Below are positions 24,056-32,934 of a stretch of DNA of 58,492 bases, piece by piece (the stretch's first letter is position 1; the number at the start of each line of letters is the position of its first letter). Location of the stretch: positions 1 to 58,492 of the forward strand of contig NZ_JACBXD010000049.1 of NCBI RefSeq assembly GCF_013870525.1, in the 5' to 3' direction. The DNA comes from Amycolatopsis pittospori (lineage in GTDB: Bacteria; Actinomycetota; Actinomycetes; Mycobacteriales; Pseudonocardiaceae). The notes below the pieces were generated by a model that saw only the letters and a list, made by a program, of their open reading frames with translations, was not told where the DNA came from and searched no databases. Position numbers and translations under genes: made by a program.

Positions 24056-25408
24056 CTAGGGCTGGACCTGCCGGTACTGCTGGCCTCCGAAACCGTCGGC
24101 GACGGTGGCGGCCAGTTCCAGCAACGCCAGCCGGGTGTCGGCGTCGAGCCGGTCCAGTTCGATCTCCGCGCCCTCTTCCAGGTGCGGGTCGAACGGGATC
24201 CGGCAGACCGAGCGGACCCGTGCGCCGAAGTGCGCGGAGAGCTTGTCGAGGTCGACGGAGCCGCCCTTCGGCCGCACCGAGTTGATCACCGCGACAGACC
24301 GTTTGACCAGGTCGCCGTAGCCGTGTGCCTCCAGCCAGTCCAACGTCGCCGAGGCACTGCGCGCACCGTCGACGGAGCCTGAAGAGACCACGACCAGCGC
24401 GTCCGCGACGTCCAAGACGCCCTTCATCGCCGAGTGCATCAAGCCGGTCCCGCAGTCGGTGAGCACGATGTTGTAGAAATGCTCCAGCAGGTTGACCGTG
24501 CGCCGGTAGTCGTCCTCGGAGAACGCCTCCGACACCGCCGGGTCCTGCTCGCTGGCGAGGATCTCCAGTCGGCTGCCGCCCTGCGACGTGTACGAGCGGA
24601 CGTCGCTGTACCTGGTGATCTTGTCCGCGTCGCGCAGCAGGTGGCGCACGGTCGCGGTGGTCTCGATGGGGATCTTCTGCGACAGCGTCCCGCGGTCGGG
24701 GTTCGCGTCGACGGCGACGACGCGGTCACCGCGCAGCGACGCGAACGTCGAGCCCAGCGTGGTCGTCGTGGTGGTCTTGCCGACGCCGCCCTTGAGGCTC
24801 AGCATCGCGATCTTGTAGCACCCGCGCAGCGGCTGGTTGATCTGCGCGATCAGTTCGCGCTTGCGGGTGTCGGCCGGGCTCTCACCGGGGTTGATGAGCT
24901 TGCCGGTGCCGACGTACAGCGCCTTGCGCCACCCCGACTGCGGTTTGCGCTTCTGTGGTTTGACCAGGCTCGCGGTGGCGAGTTCGTCCGGCAGCGCGTG
25001 CCTGCCCTGCGGCTGCGGGAGCCCGGGCGGACCGGGCTGCTGGACCGGCTGAGGCTGCTGCTGCGGCGCGTACTGCTGCTGCGGCTGGTACTGGGCCTGC
25101 TGGGGTTGTTGCGGCTGCAGCGGCGGCAGGTTCTGGTCGTAGGGCTGCTGGTACTGCCCCTGCGACGGCTGCGGCAACGGCGGCTGCTGCTGGGCGGGCT
25201 GCTGCGCGTACTGCGCCGGCTGCGGATACTCGGCCTGCTGGGGGTACTGCGGCTGCACGGCCTGGGTCGGCTCGGATTCGAAGCCGACCGGGGCCGGGTT
25301 CGGGTGCGGGGCCGAGTCCGTCCGGTCCTCGGAGAACAACTCCGAGGGCGGAGCGCTCTCGGTGGGTTCGGGGTGGCCAGGAGCCGATTCTTCACTGGGT
25401 CCGGTCAC
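24056..25408 (-). CDS. MinD/ParA-family ATPase with Pro/Gln-rich N-terminus
   Basis: A 450-residue protein in two parts. Residues 1 to about 145 are low-complexity and rich in proline, glutamine and tyrosine (repeats like PQQAEYPQPAQY). Residues about 195-450 are a deviant-Walker ATPase with SLKGGVGKTTTTTTLGS as the P-loop, VVAVDANPDRGTLSQ as switch I and IVLTDCGTGLMHSAM as Walker B/switch II. The arrangement resembles Rv0530 and ESX-associated EspI-type proteins. It lies immediately downstream of ccsB on the same strand. A role in positioning or in secretion is possible; no partner ParB is present. Confidence 0.82.
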   Translation of the reverse strand: MTGPSEESAPGHPEPTESAPPSELFSEDRTDSAPHPNPAPVGFESEPTQAVQPQYPQQAEYPQPAQYAQQPAQQQPPLPQPSQGQYQQPYDQNLPPLQPQQPQQAQYQPQQQYAPQQQPQPVQQPGPPGLPQPQGRHALPDELATASLVKPQKRKPQSGWRKALYVGTGKLINPGESPADTRKRELIAQINQPLRGCYKIAMLSLKGGVGKTTTTTTLGSTFASLRGDRVVAVDANPDRGTLSQKIPIETTATVRHLLRDADKITRYSDVRSYTSQGGSRLEILASEQDPAVSEAFSEDDYRRTVNLLEHFYNIVLTDCGTGLMHSAMKGVLDVADALVVVSSGSVDGARSASATLDWLEAHGYGDLVKRSVAVINSVRPKGGSVDLDKLSAHFGARVRSVCRIPFDPHLEEGAEIELDRLDADTRLALLELAATVADGFGGQQYRQVQP

Positions 25409-25485
25409 CGCTGAATTCCTCCTCCGCGCACGTCATCCCCCTACCTCAGTATTGACGGTAGTCGGCGACCGTGCAGCGGTGGCGG

Positions 25486-26466
25486 TCAGCCCCCGGCGTA
25501 GGAGTGCAGACCCGAAGTCACCAGGTTCACGAAGAACATGTTGAAGATCGTCGCGGAGAATCCGACGATGTTGATGATCGCGGCCCGCTTCCCGCGCCAG
25601 CCCGCGGTCGCACGCGAGTGGAGATACGCCGCGTAGACGACCCACGCCACGAACGCGACGGTCTCCTTGGGGTCCCAGCCCCAGAACCGGCCCCACGCCG
25701 CCTCGGCCCACACCGCGCCGCAGAGCACGCCGAAGGTGAAGATCGGGAAGGCGAAGATGGTGGTGCGGTAGGCGATGCGGTCGAGCACGTCCGCGGCGGG
25801 AAGCTTCGAGCCGAACTTGGCGAACTTCGCCGGATTGTCGTCGTGAGCGGCGCGGAAAAGGTAAAGGACGCTCGCGACACCCGGCACCAGGAAGACACCC
25901 GAACCGATGATCGCCGCGGAAACGTGGATGATCAGCCAGTACGACTGCAGCGCGGGCTGCACCGGCGCGGCCGTCGTGTACAGCATGGTGCCGTTGACGA
26001 ACATCAGGATCACGACCGGCAGCAGCAGGAAGCCGGTGAGATGGCGGACCGGGAACTTCCGCATGATGACGATCCAGGTCACGACGGCGATGAACGTCGT
26101 GGCCATGCCGTACTCGTAGAGGTTGCCCCACGGCGCGCGGTGCACGGCGAGCCCGCGCAGCACGATCGCGGAGAGGTGGAGCAGCGCGGCCAGCACCAGC
26201 AGCGCGGCGCCCATGCGGCCGATGCGCTCGGGACGGCCGATCTCGCGCGGGGCTTCGTAGGCCGTCCCAGGCAGCTGCGCCGTCGACGGCGGACCGCCCG
26301 CGCCGACCAGTTCGCGCGAGCGCTGGATACTGCGCTCCGCCGCCAGTCGGCCCTTTGCCCCGAAACCCTGCTCGACGAGGGCGAACATCAGCGCGATGAC
26401 GTAGATCGCCGCCGCGGTGGTGTAGGAGTAGTCGCTGTACTGGGACAGCGTCTCGTTGATCGGCAT
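25486..26466 (-). CDS. ccsB: cytochrome c biogenesis protein CcsB (CcsA-type haem-handling subunit)
   Basis: A 326-residue polytopic protein of the system II cytochrome c maturation machinery. WGRFWGWDPKETVAFVAWVVYA contains the tryptophan-rich WWD-type motif that presents haem, and flanking histidines (LIIHVSAAIIG, AYLHSRATAGW) are the expected haem ligands. It forms the synthetase with ResB, the adjacent gene. Corresponds by position to Rv0529. Actinobacterial nomenclature calls it CcsB although it is the CcsA-family member. Confidence 0.92.
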   Translation of the reverse strand: MPINETLSQYSDYSYTTAAAIYVIALMFALVEQGFGAKGRLAAERSIQRSRELVGAGGPPSTAQLPGTAYEAPREIGRPERIGRMGAALLVLAALLHLSAIVLRGLAVHRAPWGNLYEYGMATTFIAVVTWIVIMRKFPVRHLTGFLLLPVVILMFVNGTMLYTTAAPVQPALQSYWLIIHVSAAIIGSGVFLVPGVASVLYLFRAAHDDNPAKFAKFGSKLPAADVLDRIAYRTTIFAFPIFTFGVLCGAVWAEAAWGRFWGWDPKETVAFVAWVVYAAYLHSRATAGWRGKRAAIINIVGFSATIFNMFFVNLVTSGLHSYAGG

Positions 26467-26471
26467 GATCT

Positions 26472-28070
26472 CTAGTTGCCTCTCTGCCCCTGGACCAGCT
26501 TGTCGCTGATCCGCTGGAACTCTTCGCCGTAGCCCGCCTGATCGGTGCGCGCCAGCCCGGCGACCTCGATCACGGTACCCGTCTCACCTTCACGTGCCGG
26601 GGTCACCCGCACCCATATCCGACGGCGTTTGACCAGCAACGATCCCGCCAGCCCGATCAGCATCGCGACCGCGCAGACCAGCACCCAGCCCTGCACCGGA
26701 TCGTGCGAGACCTGGATCGCGACCCATTCCTGGACGCCGTCGAAGCGGACCTTCGTGCCGTCGTCCAGCACGGTCTCCTGACCCTGGTCCAGGTTCTGCC
26801 GGGTCAGCTTCTTGAGCCTGCCGTCCTCGACGAGCGACTGGTCGATCTGGAAGATCGACTGCCCGCGGCCGGCGTCGAGCCCGAGGTCGCCGCGGTAGAT
26901 GTCGACGGCGACCGCCGGTTTCTTCGCCTCCGGCCTCGACGACGTCAGCACGTTGCCGTGCAGGAACGCCGTCGGGGCGAGGAGGCCGGTGATCGCGAGC
27001 TGCCGGGTGCGGCGCTCGACCGGGTCGGTGATGCCGGGCTGGTCGATCTTCGTCGCGCCTTCGGAGAGCTTCGTCGGCTCGTCGGCGGGACGCCACGGCG
27101 TGATGTTGGTGCGCACGGTGCCGTCGGGGAAGGTCACCGTGAACTTCGGCGAGTAGCCGAAGTTCAGCAGGTAGACGCGGTCTCCCGCGGTGCGCAGCGG
27201 CGAGTTGACCTCGAGTCCGTACGGCTTCCACGCGCCGGTCTGCAGGTCTTCGCCGGACTGGTACTCCATGTTGGAGTGGTAGAAGTTCGCTTGCCCGGCC
27301 TGGGTGTAGCGCGCTTCGAAGTCCTTCAGGCGGATACAGAAGGGGTTCAGGTCTGTGCCGTCGACGCGCAGCCCGGCGTTGAAGGTGTCGTAGCCGAGGA
27401 TGCCGGAGTTGCACCACTGGCTGTTGTCGGCCTGGACGATGACCTGGCCTTCGTAGCCGAAGAGCTTGCCCAGCGCGAAGAAGATGATGAGGCCGAGCAT
27501 CCCGAAGTGGAAGACGAGGTTGCCGGTCTCGCGAAGGTACCCGCGCTCGGCGGAGATGCTTCGCACGCCGTCGGCCTCTTCGCGCTCGACGCGGCGCCAG
27601 CCCTTGAGCAGCGCGTGAGTGTCCTTCATGACCGTCTCGGGCGTCCGGTCGGTCGTGGTGGACAAGTGGTGCGGCATCCGCGAAAGGCGGCGCGGGGTGA
27701 TCACCGGCTTGGCGCGCATCGCCTTCGCGTACTCGAAGCTGCGCGGCGCGAGACAGCCGATGAGCGAGATCATCAGCAGGATGTAGATCGCGGAGAACCA
27801 GACGCTGCCGTAGACCTCGAAGAACTGCGTGCGGTCGAGCAGTTCGCCCCACCAGCCGTGCGCGGCGATGTACTCGTCGGTCTTGGCGACGTTGAGGTTC
27901 CGCTGCGGCAGCAGGGCGCCCGGCATCGCGGCGAGCGCGAGCAGGAACAGCAACACGAGCGCGGTGCGCATCGACGTCAGCCCGCGCCAGGTGTTGCGCA
28001 GGAACGCGAGGACGCGCTTCAGCGGCGTCGAACGATATTCGTTCTTGGGCGGAGCGTCAGTGGTGGTCAC
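26472..28070 (-). CDS. resB: cytochrome c biogenesis protein ResB
   Basis: The second subunit of the system II haem lyase. The 532-residue protein has three N-terminal transmembrane helices (AALVLLFLLALAAMPGALLP-like first helix; SAIYILLMISLIGC; NLVFHFGMLGLIIFF), a large extracytoplasmic domain with cysteines in SQWCNSG and LNPFCIRL, and a final helix (VLVCAVAMLIGLAGSLLV). Start GTG 28070 sits in a GTGA overlap with the ccdA stop; the open frame upstream of it only overlaps ccdA. Confidence 0.92.
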   Translation of the reverse strand: MTTTDAPPKNEYRSTPLKRVLAFLRNTWRGLTSMRTALVLLFLLALAAMPGALLPQRNLNVAKTDEYIAAHGWWGELLDRTQFFEVYGSVWFSAIYILLMISLIGCLAPRSFEYAKAMRAKPVITPRRLSRMPHHLSTTTDRTPETVMKDTHALLKGWRRVEREEADGVRSISAERGYLRETGNLVFHFGMLGLIIFFALGKLFGYEGQVIVQADNSQWCNSGILGYDTFNAGLRVDGTDLNPFCIRLKDFEARYTQAGQANFYHSNMEYQSGEDLQTGAWKPYGLEVNSPLRTAGDRVYLLNFGYSPKFTVTFPDGTVRTNITPWRPADEPTKLSEGATKIDQPGITDPVERRTRQLAITGLLAPTAFLHGNVLTSSRPEAKKPAVAVDIYRGDLGLDAGRGQSIFQIDQSLVEDGRLKKLTRQNLDQGQETVLDDGTKVRFDGVQEWVAIQVSHDPVQGWVLVCAVAMLIGLAGSLLVKRRRIWVRVTPAREGETGTVIEVAGLARTDQAGYGEEFQRISDKLVQGQRGN

Positions 28071-28840
28071 AAGGGCAGCCTGAGTTCGGTCACGAGGGTG
28101 TTCCGGATCCAGCCGGTCATGTCGCCCCACAGTCCGGTTACCAGCAGGACGCCGACGATCAGCAGCAGGACGCCGCCGAAGACCTGGACCTGGCGGCCAT
28201 GGCGGCGCAGCCAGTCCGTCGCGCGGACGGCCCAGCGGGCCCCGAACGCGATGAGGAGGAAAGGCACGCCGAGACCGAGGCAGTAGACCAGGATCAGCAC
28301 GTACCCGCGCGCCGCCGCCCCGCCGGTGGCGCTGGCCATGGACATGACCGCGGACAGCGTCGGCCCGATGCACGGCGTCCAGCCGAGGCCGAAGACGGCG
28401 CCGAGCACCGGCGCGCCCCAGAGTCCGCCGCGCGGCACATGATGCGAGCGGAACTCGCGCTGCAGACCGGGGATCCAGCCGAGGAACACCAGCGCCATCG
28501 CGATCGTCAGCACGCCGCCGAGTCGCTGGAGGAGGTCCATGTTGAGCTGGACGACGTCGGCGATCCACACCAGCGTCCCCAGCGTCACCACGAAGACGAC
28601 AGTGAACCCGAGTACGAACAACGCCGCCGCGCCGACGACGGCGTAGCGGCCCTTCTTGCGCTCCTCGTCGGCGCTGACCGCGGGGGCGTCCGCGCCGACC
28701 AGCGCCGCCAGGTACGCGAGATACCCGGGCACCAGCGGCACGACGCACGGAGACGCGAAGGAGATCGTCCCGGCCAGCAGCGCGACACCCGCGGCGAGCA
28801 GCAGCGGCCCGGAGAGCGCCAGCTCGGTAACGGAGTTCAC
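28067..28840 (-). CDS. ccdA: thiol-disulfide transporter CcdA
   Basis: A 257-residue membrane protein that passes reducing equivalents across the membrane to extracytoplasmic thioredoxins such as ResA. It has six predicted helices, with the two redox cysteines in SPCVVPLVPGY (about residue 31) and GWTPCIGPTLS (about 152). Coupled to resB by a 4-bp overlap. Confidence 0.93.
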   Translation of the reverse strand: MNSVTELALSGPLLLAAGVALLAGTISFASPCVVPLVPGYLAYLAALVGADAPAVSADEERKKGRYAVVGAAALFVLGFTVVFVVTLGTLVWIADVVQLNMDLLQRLGGVLTIAMALVFLGWIPGLQREFRSHHVPRGGLWGAPVLGAVFGLGWTPCIGPTLSAVMSMASATGGAAARGYVLILVYCLGLGVPFLLIAFGARWAVRATDWLRRHGRQVQVFGGVLLLIVGVLLVTGLWGDMTGWIRNTLVTELRLPL

Positions 28841-28939
28841 GCAAAGGAGCGTAGGCAGTGTGGTCGAGGTGAAAACGCCGGGGCGCCCTCAACGGGACCT
28901 ACGTCGCACCCGGTCAGGACGTTGGTCCCGTCCCCTTCC

Positions 28940-29005
28940 CCGCGTTTAGTCCTCTGAATGCGGTAGTTGCACGCGCAAGGACCGCATTCAGAGGACTGGA
29001 CGCGG
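28940..29005. repeat. TTTAGTCCTCT palindrome, copy 2
   Basis: Arms CGCGTTTAGTCCTCTGAATG and complement, with inner stem TGAATGCGGT/ACCGCATTCA and the loop region AGTTGCACGCGCAAGG. It abuts the rhomboid stop codon (29006-29008). Same orientation as copy 3 on the other side of the rhomboid gene. Confidence 0.87.
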
Positions 29006-29677
29006 CTACTTGAGGGTGTCGGGAGGGGTCAGCGGGATGGTGGGGAACGCGGGTGCGGTGACCTCGGGCTTGGGACGCCGGTCCCGGAACACCCAGCCGC
29101 CGGCCAGGCCGCCGAGGAACCCGAAGAGATGCGCCTGCCAGCTGACCCTCGCGTCCTGCGGGAACAGGTTCGCGAACTGGTAGGCGAAGCACAACGCCAT
29201 GACCAGGCCGATCATGATGTCGATCTTGTGCCGGTCGAAGATCCCGCGCACGAGGACGTACCCGAAGTACCCCATGACCAGGCCGCTCGCACCGACCCCG
29301 ACCGTGCCGGAGTCGTGCAGGGCCCAGGCACCGAGACCGCTCGTCACCGCGATCAGGACCGTGACGCTGAGGAACTTCTTCACCCCGCGATACGCCGCGA
29401 GGAACCCGAAGATGAACAGTGGCCCGGAGTTGAACTCGATGTGCCCCCAGCTCGCGTGCATCAGCGGCGCGGTGAGCACGGTGGGCAGCGAGCTGATCTC
29501 CCTCGCCCGCGTCCCGTATTCGTACACGAGGCTGTAGCCGTCCACCGCGTTGTAGATCTGGATCAGCCAGAGGACCACCAGCACGCCGACCATGACGAAG
29601 AGGGCCTTCTTGGCCTCGGCGATCATCGCCTCGGCGTCCTGTCGCCCGGATCTGGGCACGTCTGAAGCAGTCGTCAT
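29006..29677 (-). CDS. rhomboid-family intramembrane serine protease
   Basis: A 223-residue membrane protein with about six helices after a 25-residue cytoplasmic N-terminus. GTVGVGASGLVMGYFGY carries the catalytic serine (GASG) and VSWQAHLFGFLGGLAGGW the catalytic histidine of the Ser-His dyad. APLMHASWGHIEFNSGPLFIFG is the HxxxxHxxxN region that stabilises the oxyanion. ATG 29677 has a strong GGAGAAGG site. The gene interrupts the resA-ccdA pair and lies between two palindrome copies. Substrate unknown. Confidence 0.92.
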   Translation of the reverse strand: MTTASDVPRSGRQDAEAMIAEAKKALFVMVGVLVVLWLIQIYNAVDGYSLVYEYGTRAREISSLPTVLTAPLMHASWGHIEFNSGPLFIFGFLAAYRGVKKFLSVTVLIAVTSGLGAWALHDSGTVGVGASGLVMGYFGYVLVRGIFDRHKIDIMIGLVMALCFAYQFANLFPQDARVSWQAHLFGFLGGLAGGWVFRDRRPKPEVTAPAFPTIPLTPPDTLK

Positions 29678-29736
29678 TCCTTCTCCCCAGTTCAGAGCCG
29701 CTCCAAGCGGCGAGTCCGAGGAGGATAACCAGCTCG

Positions 29737-29802
29737 GCGCGATTAGTCCTCTGGATGCGGTAGTTGCAAGCGCAAGGACCGCATCCAGAGGACTGAACGC
29801 GC
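29737..29802. repeat. TTTAGTCCTCT palindrome, copy 3
   Basis: Outer arm GCGCGATTAGTCCTCTGG, inner stem TGGATGCGGT/ACCGCATCCA. It ends six bases from the resA stop, in the 131-bp gap before the rhomboid gene. Confidence 0.87.
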
Positions 29803-29808
29803 AAAGGG

Positions 29809-30390
29809 TCAGGCGGGTTCGGCGGCCAGGCGCTGGACGACGGGCAGCAGGTCGGAGGCCAGCAGGTCCCGCAGGAAGACGGCGGCGACGCGGTGCTGTT
29901 TGTCGAGCACGATCGTCGACGGGATGATGTTGCGCGGGTAGCCCGAGAGCTGCAGCAACGTCCGCCCCGACGGGTCGTAGATCGACGGGTAGGTCAGCTT
30001 CCGGTCCCGCACGAAGTCCTGCGCCGGCGCGCGGTCGTTGTCGCGCAGGTCGATACCGACCACCTGGACGCCGGACGCCTTCGTCTGGTCGTAGACCTTC
30101 TGCATCTCCGGCGCCTCGACGCGGCACGGCCCGCACCACTGACCCCACAGGTTCAGCACGATGACCTTGCCGGGGAAGTCGGCGATCGAGAGCTGCTTGC
30201 CCTCGTTCATCAGGTCGTCCCCGGACAACGTCGGCGACTGCTGCCGGTCGGCGACGTCGTAGGTGATGTCGACCTTCCCGCCCGGCGACACGAAGTTGAA
30301 CGAGCCGCCGGTGACGACGGCGTCCTTGCCTGTGGTGCAGCCCGTGACGACGAGCAGCAGCACCGCCATGGCCGCCAGCGCGCGCTTCAT
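29809..30390 (-). CDS. resA: thioredoxin-like lipoprotein ResA
   Basis: An extracytoplasmic thiol reductant for apocytochrome c haem-binding cysteines. The 193-residue protein starts with a lipoprotein signal (lipobox VTGC, Cys18) and has the thioredoxin active site WCGPC (Cys86, Cys89), plus the cis-proline region RNIIPSTIVLD. Start ATG 30390 overlaps the stop of the phosphatase gene by ATGA. Position matches Rv0526. It would receive electrons from CcdA. Confidence 0.92.
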   Translation of the reverse strand: MKRALAAMAVLLLVVTGCTTGKDAVVTGGSFNFVSPGGKVDITYDVADRQQSPTLSGDDLMNEGKQLSIADFPGKVIVLNLWGQWCGPCRVEAPEMQKVYDQTKASGVQVVGIDLRDNDRAPAQDFVRDRKLTYPSIYDPSGRTLLQLSGYPRNIIPSTIVLDKQHRVAAVFLRDLLASDLLPVVQRLAAEPA

Positions 30391-31019
30391 GCGCCGGTCA
30401 CCTTCGGGTCGGTGGTGCCGGCGGGCTCGCTGTAGACGATCCGTACGAGCTCTTCGCCCTCGAAGACCAGGCTGGTCAGCGAAGCGAGCGAGCACTGCCG
30501 GACACGAGGGTCGTGCCAGAGCCGCTTCGCCTCCAGGAACCGTCGCACGGTCCAGATCGGCAGCTGGTGCGAGACGCACAGCGCCTCATGTCCCTCGGCC
30601 GCCTGTCGCGCCCGGTAGATCGCGCCGAGCATGCGGTGCGCGATCTCGACGTACGGCTCGCCCCACGACGGCTTGAACGGATTGACCAGCTTCGGCCAGT
30701 GCTTCGGCTGACGCAGCGCGCCATCACCGACGGCCACCCGCTCGCCCTCGAACTGGTTGTCCGCCTCGATGAGCCGCTCGTCGGTGTCGACGTCGAGCCG
30801 GTGCGCGGCGGCGATCGGCGCCGCGGTCTCCTGCGCGCGCTGAAGCGGCGAAGCGACGACGTGCGTGATGTCGTGCGTCGCGACGGCTTCGGCGACTGTC
30901 AGCGCTTGGCGCTGGCCGCGATCCGACAGTTTGAAGCCGGGCAGGCGGCCGTACAGGATCTTGTCCGGGTTGTGCACCTCACCGTGGCGGAGCAGGTGCA
31001 CGATCGTCGTCTCGCTCAC
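30387..31019 (-). CDS. histidine phosphatase family protein
   Basis: A 210-residue phosphoglycerate-mutase-like phosphatase. HLLRHGEVHNP holds the phosphate-accepting histidine (RHG), and ALCVSHQLPIW the second catalytic histidine. Start GTG 31019 in a GTGA overlap with hemL. Position matches Rv0525 between hemL and resA. The substrate is unknown; most such family members are not glycolytic mutases. Confidence 0.88.
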   Translation of the reverse strand: MSETTIVHLLRHGEVHNPDKILYGRLPGFKLSDRGQRQALTVAEAVATHDITHVVASPLQRAQETAAPIAAAHRLDVDTDERLIEADNQFEGERVAVGDGALRQPKHWPKLVNPFKPSWGEPYVEIAHRMLGAIYRARQAAEGHEALCVSHQLPIWTVRRFLEAKRLWHDPRVRQCSLASLTSLVFEGEELVRIVYSEPAGTTDPKVTGA

Positions 31020-32320
31020 GCCTTGACCGCCTCGGCCGCGGCACGAGCGGCCACGCGCAGCGCGGACTCGATGATCTCGAACTCGGCGTCGCCCATGGCC
31101 GCGTTGACGAACCATGCCTCGTAGGCGCTCGGCGGCCCGTAGACCCCGTTGTCCAGCAGCGCGTGGAAGAACGCCGGGAACCGCCAGGTCTCCGAGGCCT
31201 GCGCGCCCGGGTAGTCCGTCACCGGGCCGTCGCCGAAGAACACGCTGACCAGGTTGCCCGCGTACTGCACGTTGTGCGCGACGCCGGCCTCGGTCAGCGA
31301 CCGGTCGAACAGGTCGCCGAGGCGCTTCGCGTTGGCGTCGAGGGCGGCGTACACGGCGTCGTCGGCCGCACGCAGCGTCGCGAGCCCGGCGGCGACGGCG
31401 ACAGGGTTCCCCGACAGCGTCCCGGCCTGGTAGACCGGCCCGCCCGGGGCCAGCTTCGCCATGACGTCGGCGCGACCACCGAAGGCCGCGGCCGGCAGTC
31501 CGCCGGACATCACCTTGCCGAAGGTGTACAGGTCACCCGCGACACCTTCGAGGCCGAACCAGCCCGCCTTCGAGACGCGGAACCCGGTCATCACCTCGTC
31601 CATGATCAGCAGCGCGCCGTGTTCGTGCGCGAGCTCCTTGAGCCCGGCGTTGAAGCCTTCGATCGGGGCGACGGCGCCCATGTTGCCCGCGGCGGCTTCG
31701 GTGATGACCGCCGCGATCGAGTCCGGGTTGTCCACAAAGGACTTCCGGACCGCGTCGAGGTCGTTGTAGGGCAGGACGATCGTGTCGGCCGCCTGCGCGC
31801 CGGTGACACCGGGCGACGTCGGGAGGCCGAGGGTCGCGACGCCGGAGCCCGCTTCGGCGAGCAGCGCGTCGACGTGACCGTGGTAGCAGCCCGCGAACTT
31901 GATGATCTTCGCGCGGCCGGTGAACCCCCTGGCGAGCCGGATGGCGCTCATCGTCGCCTCGGTGCCGGAGTTGACCAGGCGGACCTGCTCGACCGGCTCG
32001 ACGCGGCCGATGATCTCTTCGGCCAGTTCGACCTCGCCGCGGGTCGGCGTGCCGAACGACAGCCCGTGGACGGCGGCATCGCGCGCGGCGGAGACGACGG
32101 CCGGATGCGCGTGCCCGAGGATCATCGGGCCCCACGACGAGACCAGATCGACGTAGCGGTTGTCGTCGGCGTCCCAGAGATACGGGCCCTCGCCGCGCAC
32201 CATGAACCGCGGGGTGCCGCCGACGGAGTTGAAGGCCCGCACCGGGGAGTTCACCCCGCCCGGGACCACGGCTTTCGCTCGTTCGAACCATGCCTTGGAC
32301 TGATCGACTCCGGTAGCCAC
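31016..32320 (-). CDS. hemL: glutamate-1-semialdehyde 2,1-aminomutase
   Basis: A PLP aminomutase that makes 5-aminolevulinate from glutamate-1-semialdehyde, the product of HemA (43143-44459). The 434 residues have the family start KAVVPGGVNSPVRAF, PLP contacts in NSGTEATMSAIRLARG, and the Schiff-base lysine in LYTFGKVMSGGLPAAAFGG. GTG 32320 has GGGGAC just upstream. First gene of the hemL-phosphatase-resA overlap series. Confidence 0.94.
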   Translation of the reverse strand: MATGVDQSKAWFERAKAVVPGGVNSPVRAFNSVGGTPRFMVRGEGPYLWDADDNRYVDLVSSWGPMILGHAHPAVVSAARDAAVHGLSFGTPTRGEVELAEEIIGRVEPVEQVRLVNSGTEATMSAIRLARGFTGRAKIIKFAGCYHGHVDALLAEAGSGVATLGLPTSPGVTGAQAADTIVLPYNDLDAVRKSFVDNPDSIAAVITEAAAGNMGAVAPIEGFNAGLKELAHEHGALLIMDEVMTGFRVSKAGWFGLEGVAGDLYTFGKVMSGGLPAAAFGGRADVMAKLAPGGPVYQAGTLSGNPVAVAAGLATLRAADDAVYAALDANAKRLGDLFDRSLTEAGVAHNVQYAGNLVSVFFGDGPVTDYPGAQASETWRFPAFFHALLDNGVYGPPSAYEAWFVNAAMGDAEFEIIESALRVAARAAAEAVKA

Positions 32321-32442
32321 GTCCCCAGTCTCGCAAATCCACCGATGACACCCACCGCCGAGTCCTCGCGGTTCCGGGCGTGGCGTGACCGGCCCCACTA
32401 GGGTGGGAAGTACTCCTGTCGAACCCTCGCGGAGGAATCCAC

Positions 32443-32934
32443 GTGTCCACGGTGCCCTCACCGCCGACCCACCACCGTCGCCTGCGCTGGCAGGCGCTGG
32501 CCGGATTCGTCGCGATGTCGGCGATCGTGGGGGTGGTGGCCGCGCTGGCCGTGGCCACCCGGCCGGAGTCGAACAGGCTGCTCGCGCGCCCGTCGTGGGC
32601 GCCGCCGGGCTGGCTCTACGGTCCGATGTGGTCGGTCCTGCTCCTGGTGGTCGCCTTCGCGGGCTGGTACTACTGGCGGACCGACGGCGAAACGCGCGGC
32701 TTCGCCTTCTACGGCGTCTGCCTGCTGCTGACGCTGCTGTGGACGCCGTTGTTCTTCGCCGGCAGCGCGCACGTCCTGGCGCTGGCCGACGTCGTCGTCC
32801 TGGACTTCGTCGTACCCGTCACGATGATGGAATTCGCGCGCCGGTCGAAACTCTCGGCCTGGCTGCTCGTGCCGTATCTGCTGTGGCTGCTGTATTCGAC
32901 CGCGGTCAACGCCGCGGTCGTCTGGCTCAACTGA
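32443..32934 (+). CDS. TspO/MBR-family membrane protein
   Basis: A 163-residue protein with five predicted helices. SWAPPGWLYGPMWSVLLLVVAFAGWYYW matches the TspO signature between helices one and two; LLLTLLWTPLFFAG corresponds to the W-x-P-xFF motif. TspO proteins bind porphyrins and other tetrapyrroles; lying divergent from hemL fits that. It has a longer N-terminus than typical. GTG start with GGAGG nearby. Confidence 0.82.
   Translation: MSTVPSPPTHHRRLRWQALAGFVAMSAIVGVVAALAVATRPESNRLLARPSWAPPGWLYGPMWSVLLLVVAFAGWYYWRTDGETRGFAFYGVCLLLTLLWTPLFFAGSAHVLALADVVVLDFVVPVTMMEFARRSKLSAWLLVPYLLWLLYSTAVNAAVVWLN

Noticed and set aside
26472..28892. 806-codon version of resB
   Set aside because: Residues before the GTG at 28070 are a shadow of ccdA.
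29006..30148. 380-codon version of the rhomboid gene
   Set aside because: The upstream part overlaps resA out of frame; ATG 29677 has the ribosome site.
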